From Prionace glauca (lineage: Eukaryota > Chordata > Chondrichthyes > Carcharhiniformes > Carcharhinidae), in the NCBI GenBank assembly GCA_037974335.1, contig CM075761.1, positions 14,513,549 through 14,577,548 of the forward strand: a stretch of DNA of 64,000 nucleotides. The letters are read 5' to 3'. Shown piece after piece: positions 10,629 through 20,140 of this stretch (positions within the stretch are counted from its first letter, which is position 1; each line of letters opens with the position of its first letter). Under the pieces are notes generated by a model. The model was not told the origin of the DNA and made no database searches. It saw only the letters and a program-made list of their open reading frames with translations. The translations under genes and the position numbers were made by a program.

Positions 10629-12300
10629 TCACAAGAACATAAGAACATAAGAAATAGGAGCAGGAGTAGGCCATCTGGCCCTTCGAGCCTGCCCCGCCAT
10701 TCAATAAGATCATGGCTGATCTGTCGTGGCTCAGTTCCACATTGCCGCCCTCTCCCCATAACCCTTAATCCCCTCTCTTATCAAGAACCTATCAACCCGC
10801 GTCTTAAAAATATTTAGCGAGGCAGCCTCCACCACCTCAACGGGCAGAGAATTCCAGAGATTCACCACCCTTTGACTGAAAAAGTTCCTCCTCAACTCCG
10901 TTCTAAACCGCCCCCCCCCCTTTATCTTGAGGCTGTGCCCTCCAGTCCTACTGTCCTTGAGCGGGAAGAGTCTCTCCACCTCTATCCTATCCATCCCATT
11001 CATCATCTTATATGCCTCAATGAGATCTCCCCTCATACTTCTGAACTCTAACGAGTACATAGAACATAGAACATAGAACATAGAACATTACAGCGCACAA
11101 CAGGCCCTTCGGCCCACGTTGCGCCGACCAGTTACAAAACAATGACCCACTAGCCTAAACCAATCCCTTTTCATCCATAAACCTATCCACAGATCTCTTA
11201 AATGCCCCCAAACTAGGTGCATTTACAACTGCAGCTGGCAGGGCATTCCAGTCCCTCACCACCCTCTGGGTAAAGAACCTACCCCTGACATCTGTCCTAT
11301 AACTACCCCCCCTTAATTTAAAATCGTGCCCCCTCGTGCTAGCTTTCTCCATCCTAGGAAAAAGGCTATCACTATCTACCCTGTCTAAACCTCTAATCGT
11401 CTTATATGTTTCAATGAGATCCCCTCTTAGCCGCCTTCTTTCCAGCGAAAACAACTCTAAATCTCTCAGTCTCTCCTCATAAGATCTCCCCTCCATACCA
11501 GGCAACATCCTGGTAAACCTCCTCTGCACCCTCTCCAAAGCCTCTACATCCTTCCTGTAATGTGGGGATCAGAACTGCACACAAAACTCCAAGTGTGGCC
11601 GCACCAGAGTTGTGTACAGTTGCATCATGACGCTGCGACTCCTAAATTCAATCCCCCTACCAATAAACGCCAAGACACCGTATGCCTCCATAACAACCTT
11701 ATCTACTTGATTCCCAACTTTCAGGGATCTATGTACACATACACCTAGATGCCTCTGCTCCTCCACACTATTCAAAGTCCTCCCGTTAGCCCTATACTCA
11801 ACACATCTGTTATTCCTACCGAAATGAATTACCTCACACTTCTCCACATTAAACTCCATCCGCCACCTCTCAGCCCAGCTCTGCAACCTTTCTAAGTCAT
11901 CCTGCAAACTATGACACCCTTCCTCACAATCTACCACACCTCCGACTTTGGTGTCATCAGCAAACTTACTAATCCACCCAACTATACCCTCATCCAGATC
12001 ATTAATAAAAATTACAAACAGCAGTGGCCCCAAAACAGATCCCTGAGGCACACCACTTGTAACCGAACTCCATGACGAATATTTCCCATCAACCACCACT
12101 CTCTGTTTCCTATCTGCTAGCCAATTCCTGATCCAATTACCGAGATCACCCCCAATCCCATACATCTGCATTTTCTACAATCCTAGTTTATTCAGCCACT
12201 CCTCATAGCTCAACCCACTCAACTCCGGTATCAGCCGAGTAAACCTTCTCTGCATTCCCTCCAAGGCTAAAATATCCTTGCGTAAGTACGGCGACCAAAT
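10629..12300 (-). mobile_element. CR1-C LINE interrupted by a CR1-A insertion
   Basis: The CR1-C 3' part is at 10629-11058 (tail cataagaacataagaa; coding RGDLIEAYKMMNGMDRIEVE and NLWNSLPVEVVEAASLNIFK). Its upstream part resumes at 12179-12300 (RRFTRLIPEL-like). A CR1-A copy fills 11059-12178. The four bases TACA flank the insert on both sides. Confidence 0.88.
11059..12178 (-). mobile_element. CR1-A LINE nested in CR1-C
   Basis: This is the 5'-truncated second half of the reverse transcriptase. It includes [20 protein letters not shown] and [12 protein letters not shown] (11569-12171) and continues in another frame at 11155-11538 (RRFTRMLPGMEGRSYEERL). One shift or stop separates the two parts. 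The tail is several tagaaca units at 11059. It resembles 2770-3890 closely. Confidence 0.93.
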
Positions 12301-12480
12301 ACCTCAGACAATACCTCAGACAGACGTTTCTGCGGATTTCCAGCTGTTTTCATTGCTGATTGCCAGATATCTCCTACTTTTCACTTTCCTTATCTTTTGT
12401 GGTGGGTCTAATTCTCCCCCACTCAGTTCCAGGTTTCCTCCCATCCACGCACAATTGGAAATGTACTAATTGCTGGGATT

Positions 12481-12778
12481 ATCTTCACAGTGGTTGGCAA
12501 TGCTGCTTCAGAGTGTCAGGGCCACGGGTTCAATCCTCGGCTTGGGTCACTGCCTCTGTAGAGTTTGCATGTTCTCCCCGTGCCTGCATGGGTTTCCTCC
12601 GGGTGCTCCGGTTTCCACTCACTGTCCGAAGATGTGGGTTGGCTATGCTGAATTTCCCCCTTAATGTCAGGCAGATAAGCTGGAGGAAATGTTTAAGGTT
12701 ATGGGGATAGGGCCTGACTGTGATTGTGCTGCAGACTGGATGGACCGAATGACCTCATGCTGTATGGTAGGATTCTAC
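12481..12778 (+). mobile_element. S1 SINE, diverged
   Basis: The head is weak (cagtggttggcaatgctgct). Box B is 'gggttcaatcctc', the middle is 'gggtttcctccgggtgctcc' and the tail 'gaccgaatgacctcatgctg'. It is more diverged than the S1 copies at 7756 and 52291, so it is older. Confidence 0.85.
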
Positions 12779-12923
12779 ATATGTGCTGGTTTGAGTCTGT
12801 GTGTTTGAGAGATTCAATGTATATTTCTGTGTCTGAGTTGTTGAGAGTTTGTGTGTGTGTGAGAATCTCTTTCTGTGTATCTTTCTCGGTGAGAGATTGT
12901 GTCTGTGTTGAGCGGGATGGGTG

Positions 12924-13182
12924 AAACTGTGTGGAGTTTGCACATTCTCCTCGTGTCTGTGTGGGTTTCCTCCGGGTGCTCCGGTTTCCTCCCACAGTCC
13001 AAAGATGTGCGGGTTTGGTTAATTGGCCACGCTAAACTTGCCCTTTGTGTCCCGAGATGCGTGGGTTAGAGGGAATTGTGGGTAAATATGTAGGAACATT
13101 GGGATGGGGCCTGGGTGGGATTGTGTTCGGTGTTGTCTCGATGGGCCAAATTGCCTCTTTCTGTGCTGTAGGGTTTCTATGT
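12924..13182 (+). mobile_element. S1 SINE, 5'-truncated
   Basis: It begins in the middle of the element ('gtgtggagtttgcacattct') and runs to the tail 'ctttctgtgctgtagggttt' plus ctatg. The tRNA-like head is missing. Confidence 0.88.
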
Positions 13183-13242
13183 TTTGCACTGCAGGCGATC
13201 TATCGCTCTCTATGATCATTCTGTGATTTGTGCATGTTTCAG

Positions 13243-13461
13243 AGTGAACCTATCTACGCCAATGTGGAATTGGTCTCCTTGGAAAAGAGATCAAAAATGA
13301 TCGAAAATAAGAATCCAAACGATAAATTCTGGAGGGGGCAGAATTTCCGAAAATTCCACAGCCTCGTGGAAGTAACCATGGGGCCAATGAGACTCCCTTC
13401 AAACACCCATACTTTCCCTGAGCATCCGCCAATCGTTGGCTCCAGTGTTCAATGGAAATGA
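13243..13461 (+). CDS. Candidate last exon of an immune-type receptor
   Basis: On the plus strand an acceptor-like tract (tttgtgcatgtttcag) ends at 13242. The frame that follows starts SEPIYANVELVSLEKRSKMI and runs 72 residues to a stop. The N-terminal P-I-Y-A-N-V is a YxxV tyrosine motif and also fits the YxN form bound by Grb2-type SH2 domains. Similar YANV motifs occur in cytoplasmic tails of fish Ig-superfamily receptors (family knowledge). The rest is lysine/asparagine rich with no membrane segment, as expected of a tail. I found no upstream plus-strand Ig or membrane exon, and it faces the minus-strand V-J-C1 gene. It may be an orphan or decayed exon, or chance. Confidence 0.35.
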   Translation, partial: SEPIYANVELVSLEKRSKMIENKNPNDKFWRGQNFRKFHSLVEVTMGPMRLPSNTHTFPEHPPIVGSSVQWK

Positions 13462-14284
13462 TTGGAAACTGAGTTTCGGGCATTTCACTGGAATAGTGTT
13501 CTTCAGCTGTAGACAAAATTTGGAGCAATCCTCAGAGAATTTCCTGAGTTTCTCTGGAAAGGTTCTGCTGATCGTATAGCTCAATTTACTCACAGGAAAT
13601 GTACCAATTCTCTTAGTAAATATCAATGCTCGAAAACCAACTAATGATTCTACATTTACAACGATGGTTTGTCTTGATCTTGATCAACAATAAACTTATA
13701 ACTAAATGTAATCTTTATGATGCTGCGGTTTCTGTTGAACTGACACTATCAGTCCAGAATTCAGATGTTTGTCAATGCTTCGGGTATGAGAGGTTTGATG
13801 ATTTGTGGAATTGTAATTCAATGAGAGATGGGCCCAGACTGCAATGCATGGAATTTCCAATGGTTTCATCATAAATTTACACAGTTAGTTTGTGTTTGTA
13901 TTTAACATAAACCGTACATTTCAAAACAATAGGTTGAGAGCAGTGTTACGGAACAAGTAACGAATTTCCGTTTGTGCTCTGCAGCATCTGAATCTTCTTG
14001 CCTTGTCATTTCCTCGCCAACTCTGTCCTGATTTATAGAAACTGGCATTTTTGTGAGAATATTAATCCAGAAACTCACATGCCACAAACTCAGTAGTCTT
14101 GCATGCTCAGACGTTTAAAGTGTTCATCCCCCCCACCTCCACCAACCCCACCCCAACTTGCCTGGTTGGGTGTAACTCCAACAACGCATAAGAAGCTTGA
14201 CATGATCAAGGGCAAAACAACCCGCTCGATTGGCAACACATTCACTCCCTCAGCCCCCGTTCAGAATCAGCTGTGTGTGCACTC
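13462..14284. other. Mostly unassigned, one weak exon-like segment
   Basis: On the minus strand at 13902-14027, 'tctataaatcag' could be an acceptor for a charged frame starting DRVGEEMTRQEDSDAAEHKR and ending at a stop. It lies downstream of the V-J-C1 exons in the right direction for a tail exon, but no membrane exon links them. The rest has nothing recognisable. Confidence 0.2.
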
Positions 14285-14480
14285 GCTGGAGTAAAGATCC
14301 TCAGACGGCACCTTTCAAACATTTTTCCATCTAGAAGGACATGGAAACACCACCACCTGCATTTTCTTCTCCAAACCACTCAATATCCTGACTTGGAAAC
14401 ATATCGGCATTCTGTCGCACTTGTTGGGTCAAAATCCTAGAATTCCATCCCTAATGTCATTGTGGGTCAACGCACAGCAC
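14285..14480 (+). repeat. Fragment of an S4/V-type interspersed repeat
   Basis: It contains 'tgacttggaaacatatcggc' and 'tgggtcaaaatcctagaatt', word patterns I associate with a common elasmobranch repeat. It is truncated on both sides. The assignment is from memory of the pattern, not from an alignment. Confidence 0.45.
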
Positions 14481-14648
14481 GTAGACTGCGCCGCATCTTT
14501 GAAATAGCTATTGAAATACTGCCACTCTTTCTAAATTTCCCTTACAGTTTTGTGTATTTCTCACTACCGAGTCCAAATACAATTCCAGTTCTGAGGTCTA
14601 TTGTTATAGATGGGTCCATTGGCCGTCCAGACGCGCTCTTAATCACAA

Positions 14649-14979
14649 GGTCAAACAGTAGCACAGTGGTTAGCCCCCCTACGTCAACAGCTCCAGGGTC
14701 CTGGGTTCGATTCCTCGCTCAGGTCACTGTCTGTGTGGAGTTTTCACATTCTCCTCGTGTCTGCGTGGGTTTCCTCCGGTTTCCTCCCACAGTCCGAAGA
14801 TGTGCAGGTTAGGTTTATTGGCCACGCTAAGAAATTGCCCCTTAGTGTCCAGGAATGCATAGGTTAGAGGGATTAGTGGGCATAATATGTAGGGACATGG
14901 GGGTAGGGCCTGAGTAGGATTGTGGTTGGTACAGACTAGATGGGCCGAAGGGCCTCTTTCTGCACTGTAAGGTTCTATG
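14649..14979 (+). mobile_element. S1 SINE, full length
   Basis: The head 'agtagcacagtggttagccc' is followed by box B 'gggttcgattcctcgc', a middle with a small deletion in the 'tttcctccggtttcctccc' region, and the tail 'gggccgaagggcctctttct' plus 'aaggttctatgg'. Confidence 0.92.
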
Positions 14980-15144
14980 GAATTACAGTGATGCTCGCAT
15001 GAACAGTTCCAACCATTCCCACTGCTCCCAGAGCAGTCTTAACCTCGTTGTTGACAGCATAAAGCCATTGAAAATGCAATTTATGTCTTGCTTTTGACCT
15101 TGACCTTAATGCGATTGGATTCTAGGGATTAGGAATTTATAATA

Positions 15145-15640
15145 AAACAGATGCCAAACGTGAGTGGTTTGGACTATGAGGAGAGACTAAATAGAATGGG
15201 TCTGTACTCGTTGGAGTTTAGAAGGCTGAGGGGGGATCTTATAGAGACGTGTAAGATAATGAAGGGGATGGATAAGGTAGAGAGATTCTTCCCGCTTGGA
15301 AAGGATAGCACGACTAGAGGGCACAGCCTCAAGATAAGAGGGGGGGGGGAAGGGCGCAGTTTAGATCAGAGTTGAGGAGCAACTTCTTCACTCAAAGGGT
15401 GGTGATCTCTGGAATTCTCTGCCCGTTGAAGTGGTGGAGGCTGCCTCGTTAAATATATTTAAGACACGGGTAGATAGTTTTTTTTTGATAGACAGGGGAA
15501 TTAAGGGTTATAGGGAGAGAGCGGGAAAGTGGAACTGATCCGCTTCAGATCAGCCATGATCTTATTGAATGGCGGGGCAGGCTCGAAGGGCTAGATGGCC
15601 TACTCCTGCTCTTATTTCTTATGCTCCTATGTTCTTAACT
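15145..15640 (+). mobile_element. CR1-C LINE 3' end
   Basis: C-terminal reverse-transcriptase words are NVSGLDYEERLNRMGLYSLE and RGDLIETCKIMKGMDKVERF. They are followed by 'cagccatgatcttattgaat', 'ggcaggctcgaagggctaga' and a cttatg-type tail. Homopolymer G and T runs near 15340 and 15480 cause shifts. Confidence 0.9.
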
Positions 15641-15873
15641 AGAGATTGTGGTGTGAGATTCTGGAGAATTGAATTAATGCTTCAGGGGGAAAAAAGACAG
15701 ATTTAGAAAATAGTGTCAATGCTTGTTCGTTTCTTGGTTGCAAAGCGCACCCAACGTCGGACTGAACGCAACTGAATTTGAAAATCCAATTTCTGAAAAG
15801 GGCGACGGACGCAGATTCAAGAAAAACTTTCAGCCAGGAGAATAGACTCTGCCTTTAAGGGGAGAAGTGACCG

Positions 15874-16172
15874 GATACCGGGCGGCACAGTGTTTACCAC
15901 TGCTGCCTCACATCGCCAGAGAACATGGTTCGATTCCCGGCTTGGATCACTGCCTGTGCAGAGTCGGCGCGTTCTCCCAGAACGGTGTTCGCCTCCTCCG
16001 GGCGTCCCAGTTTCCTCCAAATCTCGGAAGCCGAGCTGGTTGGTGGAATTGGAAATGCTGAATTCTTCTTCAGTGCACTCCAAGAGGCGCAGGAGTGTGG
16101 CGAATCGGGCATTTTCACAGCAATTTCATTGCAGCGTTAAGGTATATTTGTGACACTAATAAATAATGCAGG
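15874..16172 (+). mobile_element. S3 SINE, full length
   Basis: The head is 'gggcggcacagtgtttacca', with box B 'ggttcgattcccgg'. The tail is 'gcaatttcattgcagcgtta' and then 'gtgacactaataaataa'. This tail differs from S1 and S2. It lies just downstream of the C1 exon of the minus-strand Ig gene. Confidence 0.9.
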
Positions 16173-16289
16173 TAAAATGGGAGATCTCTCCTGTGTACCT
16201 AATAGACATCAGTTTCTGAATAGTTGGAACATTAACGCAACTGATTACAAGTTGAATTCAAACCATCATTGTGGAGATGAACAACTTAC

Positions 16290-16604
16290 CTGCATTGGGG
16301 AAGGGCCCACTTTCTGTCCAATATTTGTCTGGAAACCCCATTTGAACAATACAAGTACCGACACCGCCACTTCTCCAGACTTGCCCCGACACCATGACAA
16401 TACTTCTGATGCTGTAGATCCCGTCCTCCTCCATTATCCCGGGATCACTCGATCCCTCAGTGACCAGGCCAGAAATATTCCAGAAAATAGCAATCCGGTT
16501 GGAAGAAACTCCACTGACCAAACACATTAAGGACACATGATCATTCACATCCGGCTCACCCGACGGGACTAATACCTGCACAGCCGTCTTGCTGGTGGAA
16601 CTGT
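16290..16604 (-). CDS. C1-like Ig constant-domain exon of the V-J-C1 receptor
   Basis: The exon is 315 bases, phase 1 at both ends. The acceptor is 'tgtccgaatttctatccag' and the donor 'aatgcag|gtaagt'. Joined to the V-J exon, the split codon is G|AC (Asp) and the domain runs on as SSTSKTAVQVLVPSGEPDVN. C1 hallmarks are SLMCLVSG with Cys at about residue 156, Trp 14 residues later (AIFWNISG), an acidic stretch (TEGSSDPGIMEEDGIYSIRS) and the second Cys in GVGTCIVQ, 57 residues after the first. The usual His of the C-x-V-x-H pattern is Met. N-I-S is a possible N-glycosylation site. A C1 fold with V-J is typical of antigen receptors and their non-rearranging relatives. The donor shows that at least one more exon is expected, but I could not find a membrane or tail exon downstream (13-16.2 kb). 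Confidence 0.82.
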
Positions 16605-16697
16605 CTGGATAGAAATTCGGACACAGTTAACAATTAATTTGCACAAAAAAAAGATAATGTTGCGCATACTCTGAATGAACTGCACTTGCTCTCTTAC

Positions 16698-17027
16698 CTC
16701 CAACCAGGAGTGTGGTTCCATTCCGGATCAGTGCAGACCGACTATATGCACAGCAGTAGGAACCAGAGTCAGTGGTCTGGACATTGCGAATTTTCAGAAT
16801 CAACACATTCCCTGGATTGGCTTTTTCAAAACTAAACTTACACTCGGGCCCAGTACAGGATGTAGTGTCTACTAGTATCGGGGCTTCACCCAGCCGCTGT
16901 TTGTACCAAGCATAGTTGGACACCAAATCCACTTCTTGAGTGTCATGACAGGATAATCCCACCGTTTGGCCCATTTCAGCTGTCATTGTGAAGGGGAGCT
17001 GAGACAGAGAGGACTCTGATTCTGTAA
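16698..17027 (-). CDS. Germline-joined V-J Ig domain exon
   Basis: The exon is 330 bases, phase 1 at both ends, with donor 'gttggag|gtaagag'. The V-domain motifs are GQTVGLSC (Cys about residue 45), YAWYKQRLGEAP (Trp 59), KIRNVQTTDSGSYCCAY (D-S-G-x-Y-C, Cys 110), then directly SALIRNGTTLLVG, a J-like end. In that end N-G-T-x-L-x-V is kept while the usual F-G is I-R. V and J lie in one exon with no gap, and no heptamer/nonamer follows the donor, so rearrangement is not needed. An extra Cys pair (TTSCTGPEC) and a Cys-Cys at the F strand could form a second disulfide. The chosen acceptor (ctctag|tt) keeps the frame with the leader exon. An acceptor 6 bases further in would create a stop with that leader. 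Candidate families are UrIg-like, NITR-like, MDIR-like or a light-chain-like fragment. Confidence 0.82.
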
Positions 17028-17123
17028 CTAGAGATATATCCTGACAGAAGCACTGATTATTGAAATACCTGAAGTAGATTTTCATAATCAAATCACCTCG
17101 AATTAAAATTGTTTTCATTAATA

Positions 17124-17340
17124 GAACAAAGAACAAAAAACAACACAGCACGGGAAACAGGCCCTTCGGCCCAAGAGCCCGCGCCGCCGTCCCATGGTCA
17201 GTGACCTATTTATGATTTTAGTCTATGCCTAATGTGTGAGGATCAGGGAGGTCCAATATAGGGACAATTTGTTACCCAATCAATCAGCCTAAAAGCACAT
17301 TTTTTGGATGTGGGAGGAAACCGGAGTACCCGGAGGAAGA
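17124..17340 (-). mobile_element. S2 SINE, 5'-truncated, in an intron of the Ig gene
   Basis: The tail is 'aacaaagaacaaaaaacaac', and the body includes 'gggaggtccaatatagggac' and 'aatcagcctaaaagcacatt'. Body and tail are nearly word-for-word those of 51451-51690, so both are young. It lies between the leader and V-J exons. Confidence 0.9.
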
Positions 17341-17612
17341 AGTAGGCTTACATTAACACTGCAATGAAGTTACGGCGAAAATCCCCTGTTCTCCATACTG
17401 TGGCGCCTGTTCGGATAGACTGAGGGAGAATTACCGACAATGCATCAACTCGCACCTCTTTTGGATTGTGGGAGCAAACTGGAGCGATGGGAGGAAACCC
17501 ACGCAGACTGGGAGAGGACATGGAGACGCCACACAAACAGTGGCCCAAACCAGGTATCGAACCCGGTTCACTGGCGCTGTGAGGCAGCAGTGCTATCCAC
17601 TGCACAATCTCA
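17341..17612 (-). mobile_element. S3 SINE in the Ig gene intron
   Basis: On the minus strand, box B 'gggttcgatacctgg' is followed by 'gggtttcctcccatcgctcc' and the tail 'ttcattgcagtgttaatgta' plus agcctactt. It abuts the S2 copy, giving two back-to-back retroposons in one intron. Confidence 0.87.
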
Positions 17613-17799
17613 TTATACTTTGTAATCAGTGTTTGTTATACTTATTTTTTTCGCGTTCTGGGTTGAACCAATAAATGAACTTATATGATTAGTTCAAATG
17701 TCTTCACCTGAACACTGGCTCACGCTTTCGGCTTCGGAAAAGCTCATTCTGGTTTATAAAATTGGTTCCGATTAAAATTCCTACCCGCCTCTTACTCAC

Positions 17800-17854
17800 A
17801 GTGAAACCTCAGGATTTGGAAAATGAGGATCAGAGATAAAGATTCTTCGGCCAT
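17800..17854 (-). CDS. Leader (signal-peptide) exon of the V-J-C1 receptor
   Basis: A true ATG at 17854 in the context 'caagatggc' opens MAEESLSLILIFQILRFH, a short polar start followed by a hydrophobic core typical of a signal peptide. After 18 codons and one base it meets a donor (cact|gtgagtaag), phase 1, which is the usual class for Ig leader exons. It lies about 0.8 kb upstream of the V-J exon on the same strand. With the V-J acceptor at 17027 the junction codon is T|TT (Phe) and the frame stays open. A different V-J acceptor would give a stop, so acceptor choice decides whether the gene is intact. No upstream promoter element was identified. Confidence 0.6.
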
Positions 17855-17984
17855 CTTGATAGAAATTTCCTTGTGTTGTGTCTCACGGGCTCGCTACTAT
17901 AGACACTGTAAACACAATGACGTGGTCTGCGTCCCATTCAGTTGGGCCTTTACAGATGCAATGGAAATTATGACGACCTCTGCT

Positions 17985-18172
17985 GTGGAGATGATGTCAG
18001 TAAAAAGTCTGACAACACCAGGTTTTAGTCCAACCTATTTATTTGATAATATACTCACAAGCTTTCGGGGTTAGCCCCTTCGTCAGGTGAATGGAGAGTT
18101 CTGGACTCAGACAGAGCATACAAAGCACAAACAGTTTAGAGATTACTGATTAGAATGCGAATTCCAGTGCAC
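17985..18172 (+). mobile_element. R1 repeat fragment
   Basis: It contains 'aagtctgacaacaccaggtt', 'ttagtccaacctatttattt' and 'cgtcaggtgaatggagag', matching R1 at 9347-9900 in the opposite orientation. It lies just upstream of the leader exon of the Ig gene, so it could have altered that promoter region. Confidence 0.8.
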
Positions 18173-18244
18173 AAATTGATAGAGTGTAATAATTAACTTT
18201 TCTCCATTGTAGTTCAGAGTCTGCTATTGGATAGATGCAGGCTG

Positions 18245-18645
18245 AAGGACGGGTTAACTTTTTTTAAGTTTAAATATCTGCATTTTTAGTCATTTATGGG
18301 ACATGCGCGTGCTGGTTGGCCAACATTTACTGTCCATGAATTATGGAGGGTATTTCAGATTCATTGAGACTTTAGAACCAAATTACTGTGGCTGTAAAGT
18401 CGCATGTAAGCCAGACAAGGTAAAGATGGCAAATTCCCATCCCAAAACGACTTGAGTGAAGCAGAGCAGTTCATTCCCGAAACAATGGTTTCGTGCTCAT
18501 TAGACGATGCTTAATTCTAGACTTTTGTGTTGAACTCAAATTTAAATCTGCACCCGTGTCAGGATTCTAACTGTGTCCCCTGAGCATCAACTGTGTTTCT
18601 GGATTAATAGTCTAGCGATAGTATCACGAGGCCATCGCCTCCCCA
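18245..18645 (-). mobile_element. S4 repeat, near full length
   Basis: On the plus strand it reads 'catttatgggacatgcgcgt' through 'gtcgcatgtaagccagacaa' to 'ttctggattaatagtctagc' and 'gaggccatcgcctcc'. On the minus strand the last part resembles a tRNA-derived promoter head. Related pieces lie at 57760-58828 and 63500-63790. Confidence 0.7.
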
Positions 18646-18787
18646 AAAACCGGAAACTGTTACTGAGTAGTTGCTGCTGGTCCAATGTTCAGGACATCTA
18701 TTCTGTTACCCCTCAGCCTTGTCTTCTTGAATAAAAAGAGACCCAATCTGTTTGTCCTTCCCTGTTACTGATGATTGTTCCGTCCTA

Positions 18788-19590
18788 ATAAGTACAAAAG
18801 AACATAAGAAATAGAAGCAGGAGTAGGCCATCTAGCCCTTCGAGCCTGCCCCGCCATTCAATAAGATCATGGCTGATTTGAAGTGGCTCAGTTCCACTTT
18901 CCCGCCTTCTCCCCTTAATTCCCTTGCCTACCAAAAACCTATCTACCCGTGACTTAAATATATTTAGCGAGGCAGCCTCCACCACATCAACGGGCAGAGA
19001 ATTCCAGAGATTCACCACCCTTTGAGTGAAGAAGTTCCTCCTCAACTCCGTTCTAAACTGCCCCTGCCCGCCCCCCTTATCTTGAGGCTGTGCCCTCTAG
19101 CCCTGCTGTCCTTTCTGAGTGGGAAGAATCTCTCTACCTCTACCCTATCCAGCCCCTTCATTATCTTATACGTCTTTATGTGATCCCGCCTCATCCTTCT
19201 AAACTCCAACGAGTACAGACCCAGCCTATTTAGTCTCTCTTCATAGTCCAACCCCCTCATCTCCGGAATCAGCCTAGTGAACCTCCTCTGCACTCCCTCC
19301 AAGGCCAAAATATCCTTGCGCAAGTGCGGCGATCAAAACTGCACACAGTACTCCAGCTGCAGCCTCACCAGTGCCATGTCCAGTCGCAGCAACTTTTATA
19401 TTCAATCCCCCTCGTTATGAAGGCCAGCATCCCATTCGCCTTCCTGATCACCTGCTGCACCTGCAGACTGGGTTTTTGAGACTCATGCACAAGGATCCCC
19501 AGGTCCCTCTGCACCGTAGCATGCTGCAGCTTTTCGCCCTTTAAAGAGTAATCCCTCCTACTATTATTCCTGCTATCCTTCTAAGAATCT
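18788..19590 (-). mobile_element. CR1-C LINE, 5'-truncated
   Basis: The tail is 'agaacataagaaatagaagc' at the left. Coding words are VQRRFTRLIPEMRGLDYEER (19042-19323) and FFTQRVVNLWNSLPVDVVEA (18785-19045), split by a run of shifts near 19060. Upstream the frame decays into a stretch matching the reverse-transcriptase thumb region up to about 19590. Confidence 0.9.
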
Positions 19591-19759
19591 GCGCTAATTC
19601 CAGCCTCTGAATTTCCTCTTTGTACGATGGAGGGGCGCAAATCAAGACAGTTAGCCCAAATTTGGAATAAATTCTTCTGTACAAAAATCAACTTATGGGT
19701 GTTACAGACTTATGCCCCTGCAGTTGGGTTTTGTATTTTCCCAGTGAATTGCACAAGTA

Positions 19760-19845
19760 ACTTCATAAAAATGGCGGCTCGGAGTCGGTGGGCCGAAGGG
19801 TCTGTTTCCCGTGCTGTGTTGTTCTTTGTTCTTTGTTTGTTACAA
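19760..19845 (+). mobile_element. S2 tail-only insertion
   Basis: It begins 'aaaaatggcggctcggagtc' and has 'gggccgaagggtctgtttcc' and 'gttctttgttctttg'. Only the last 85 bases of the element are present. Confidence 0.8.
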
Positions 19846-19861
19846 GGAGTCAGGAAAAAAA

Positions 19862-20140
19862 ACTAAGGAGCATAGCTCGAAGTTGAGAGGGGAACGTATA
19901 AAGAGGTGTGTGGGGGTAAACTGCTTCATACAGAGTGTGGTACCCATATGGAATGAGCTTTCAGAGGGGGTGTTAGTGACAGGTGTAATTACAACATTAA
20001 AAAAAAACATTTGTCCAGGTACATGGACGGATAAGATGGAGAGGGGTATGGCCAAGCGCAGGCAAATGGGATTAGTTCAGTTTAGGAAATCTGGTCAACA
20101 AGGACAAATTAAGTCGAAGGATCTGTTCCCATGCTGCACC
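19862..20140 (+). mobile_element. CR1-E LINE 3' end, old
   Basis: The frame reads KRCVGVNCFIQSVVPIWNEL, which matches the conserved F-F-T-Q-R-V-V-x-x-W-N-x-L region of CR1 C-termini. 'ggcaaatgggattagttcag' and 'ggatctgttcccatgctgca' follow. It is related to 20951-21240. Confidence 0.75.

Noticed and set aside
14980-15090. Minus-strand frame with A-V-N-N-E-V-K-T and A-L-G-A-V-G, considered as a tail exon of the Ig gene
   Set aside because: No acceptor precedes it, it is too short and polar for a membrane segment, and it abuts a SINE tail.
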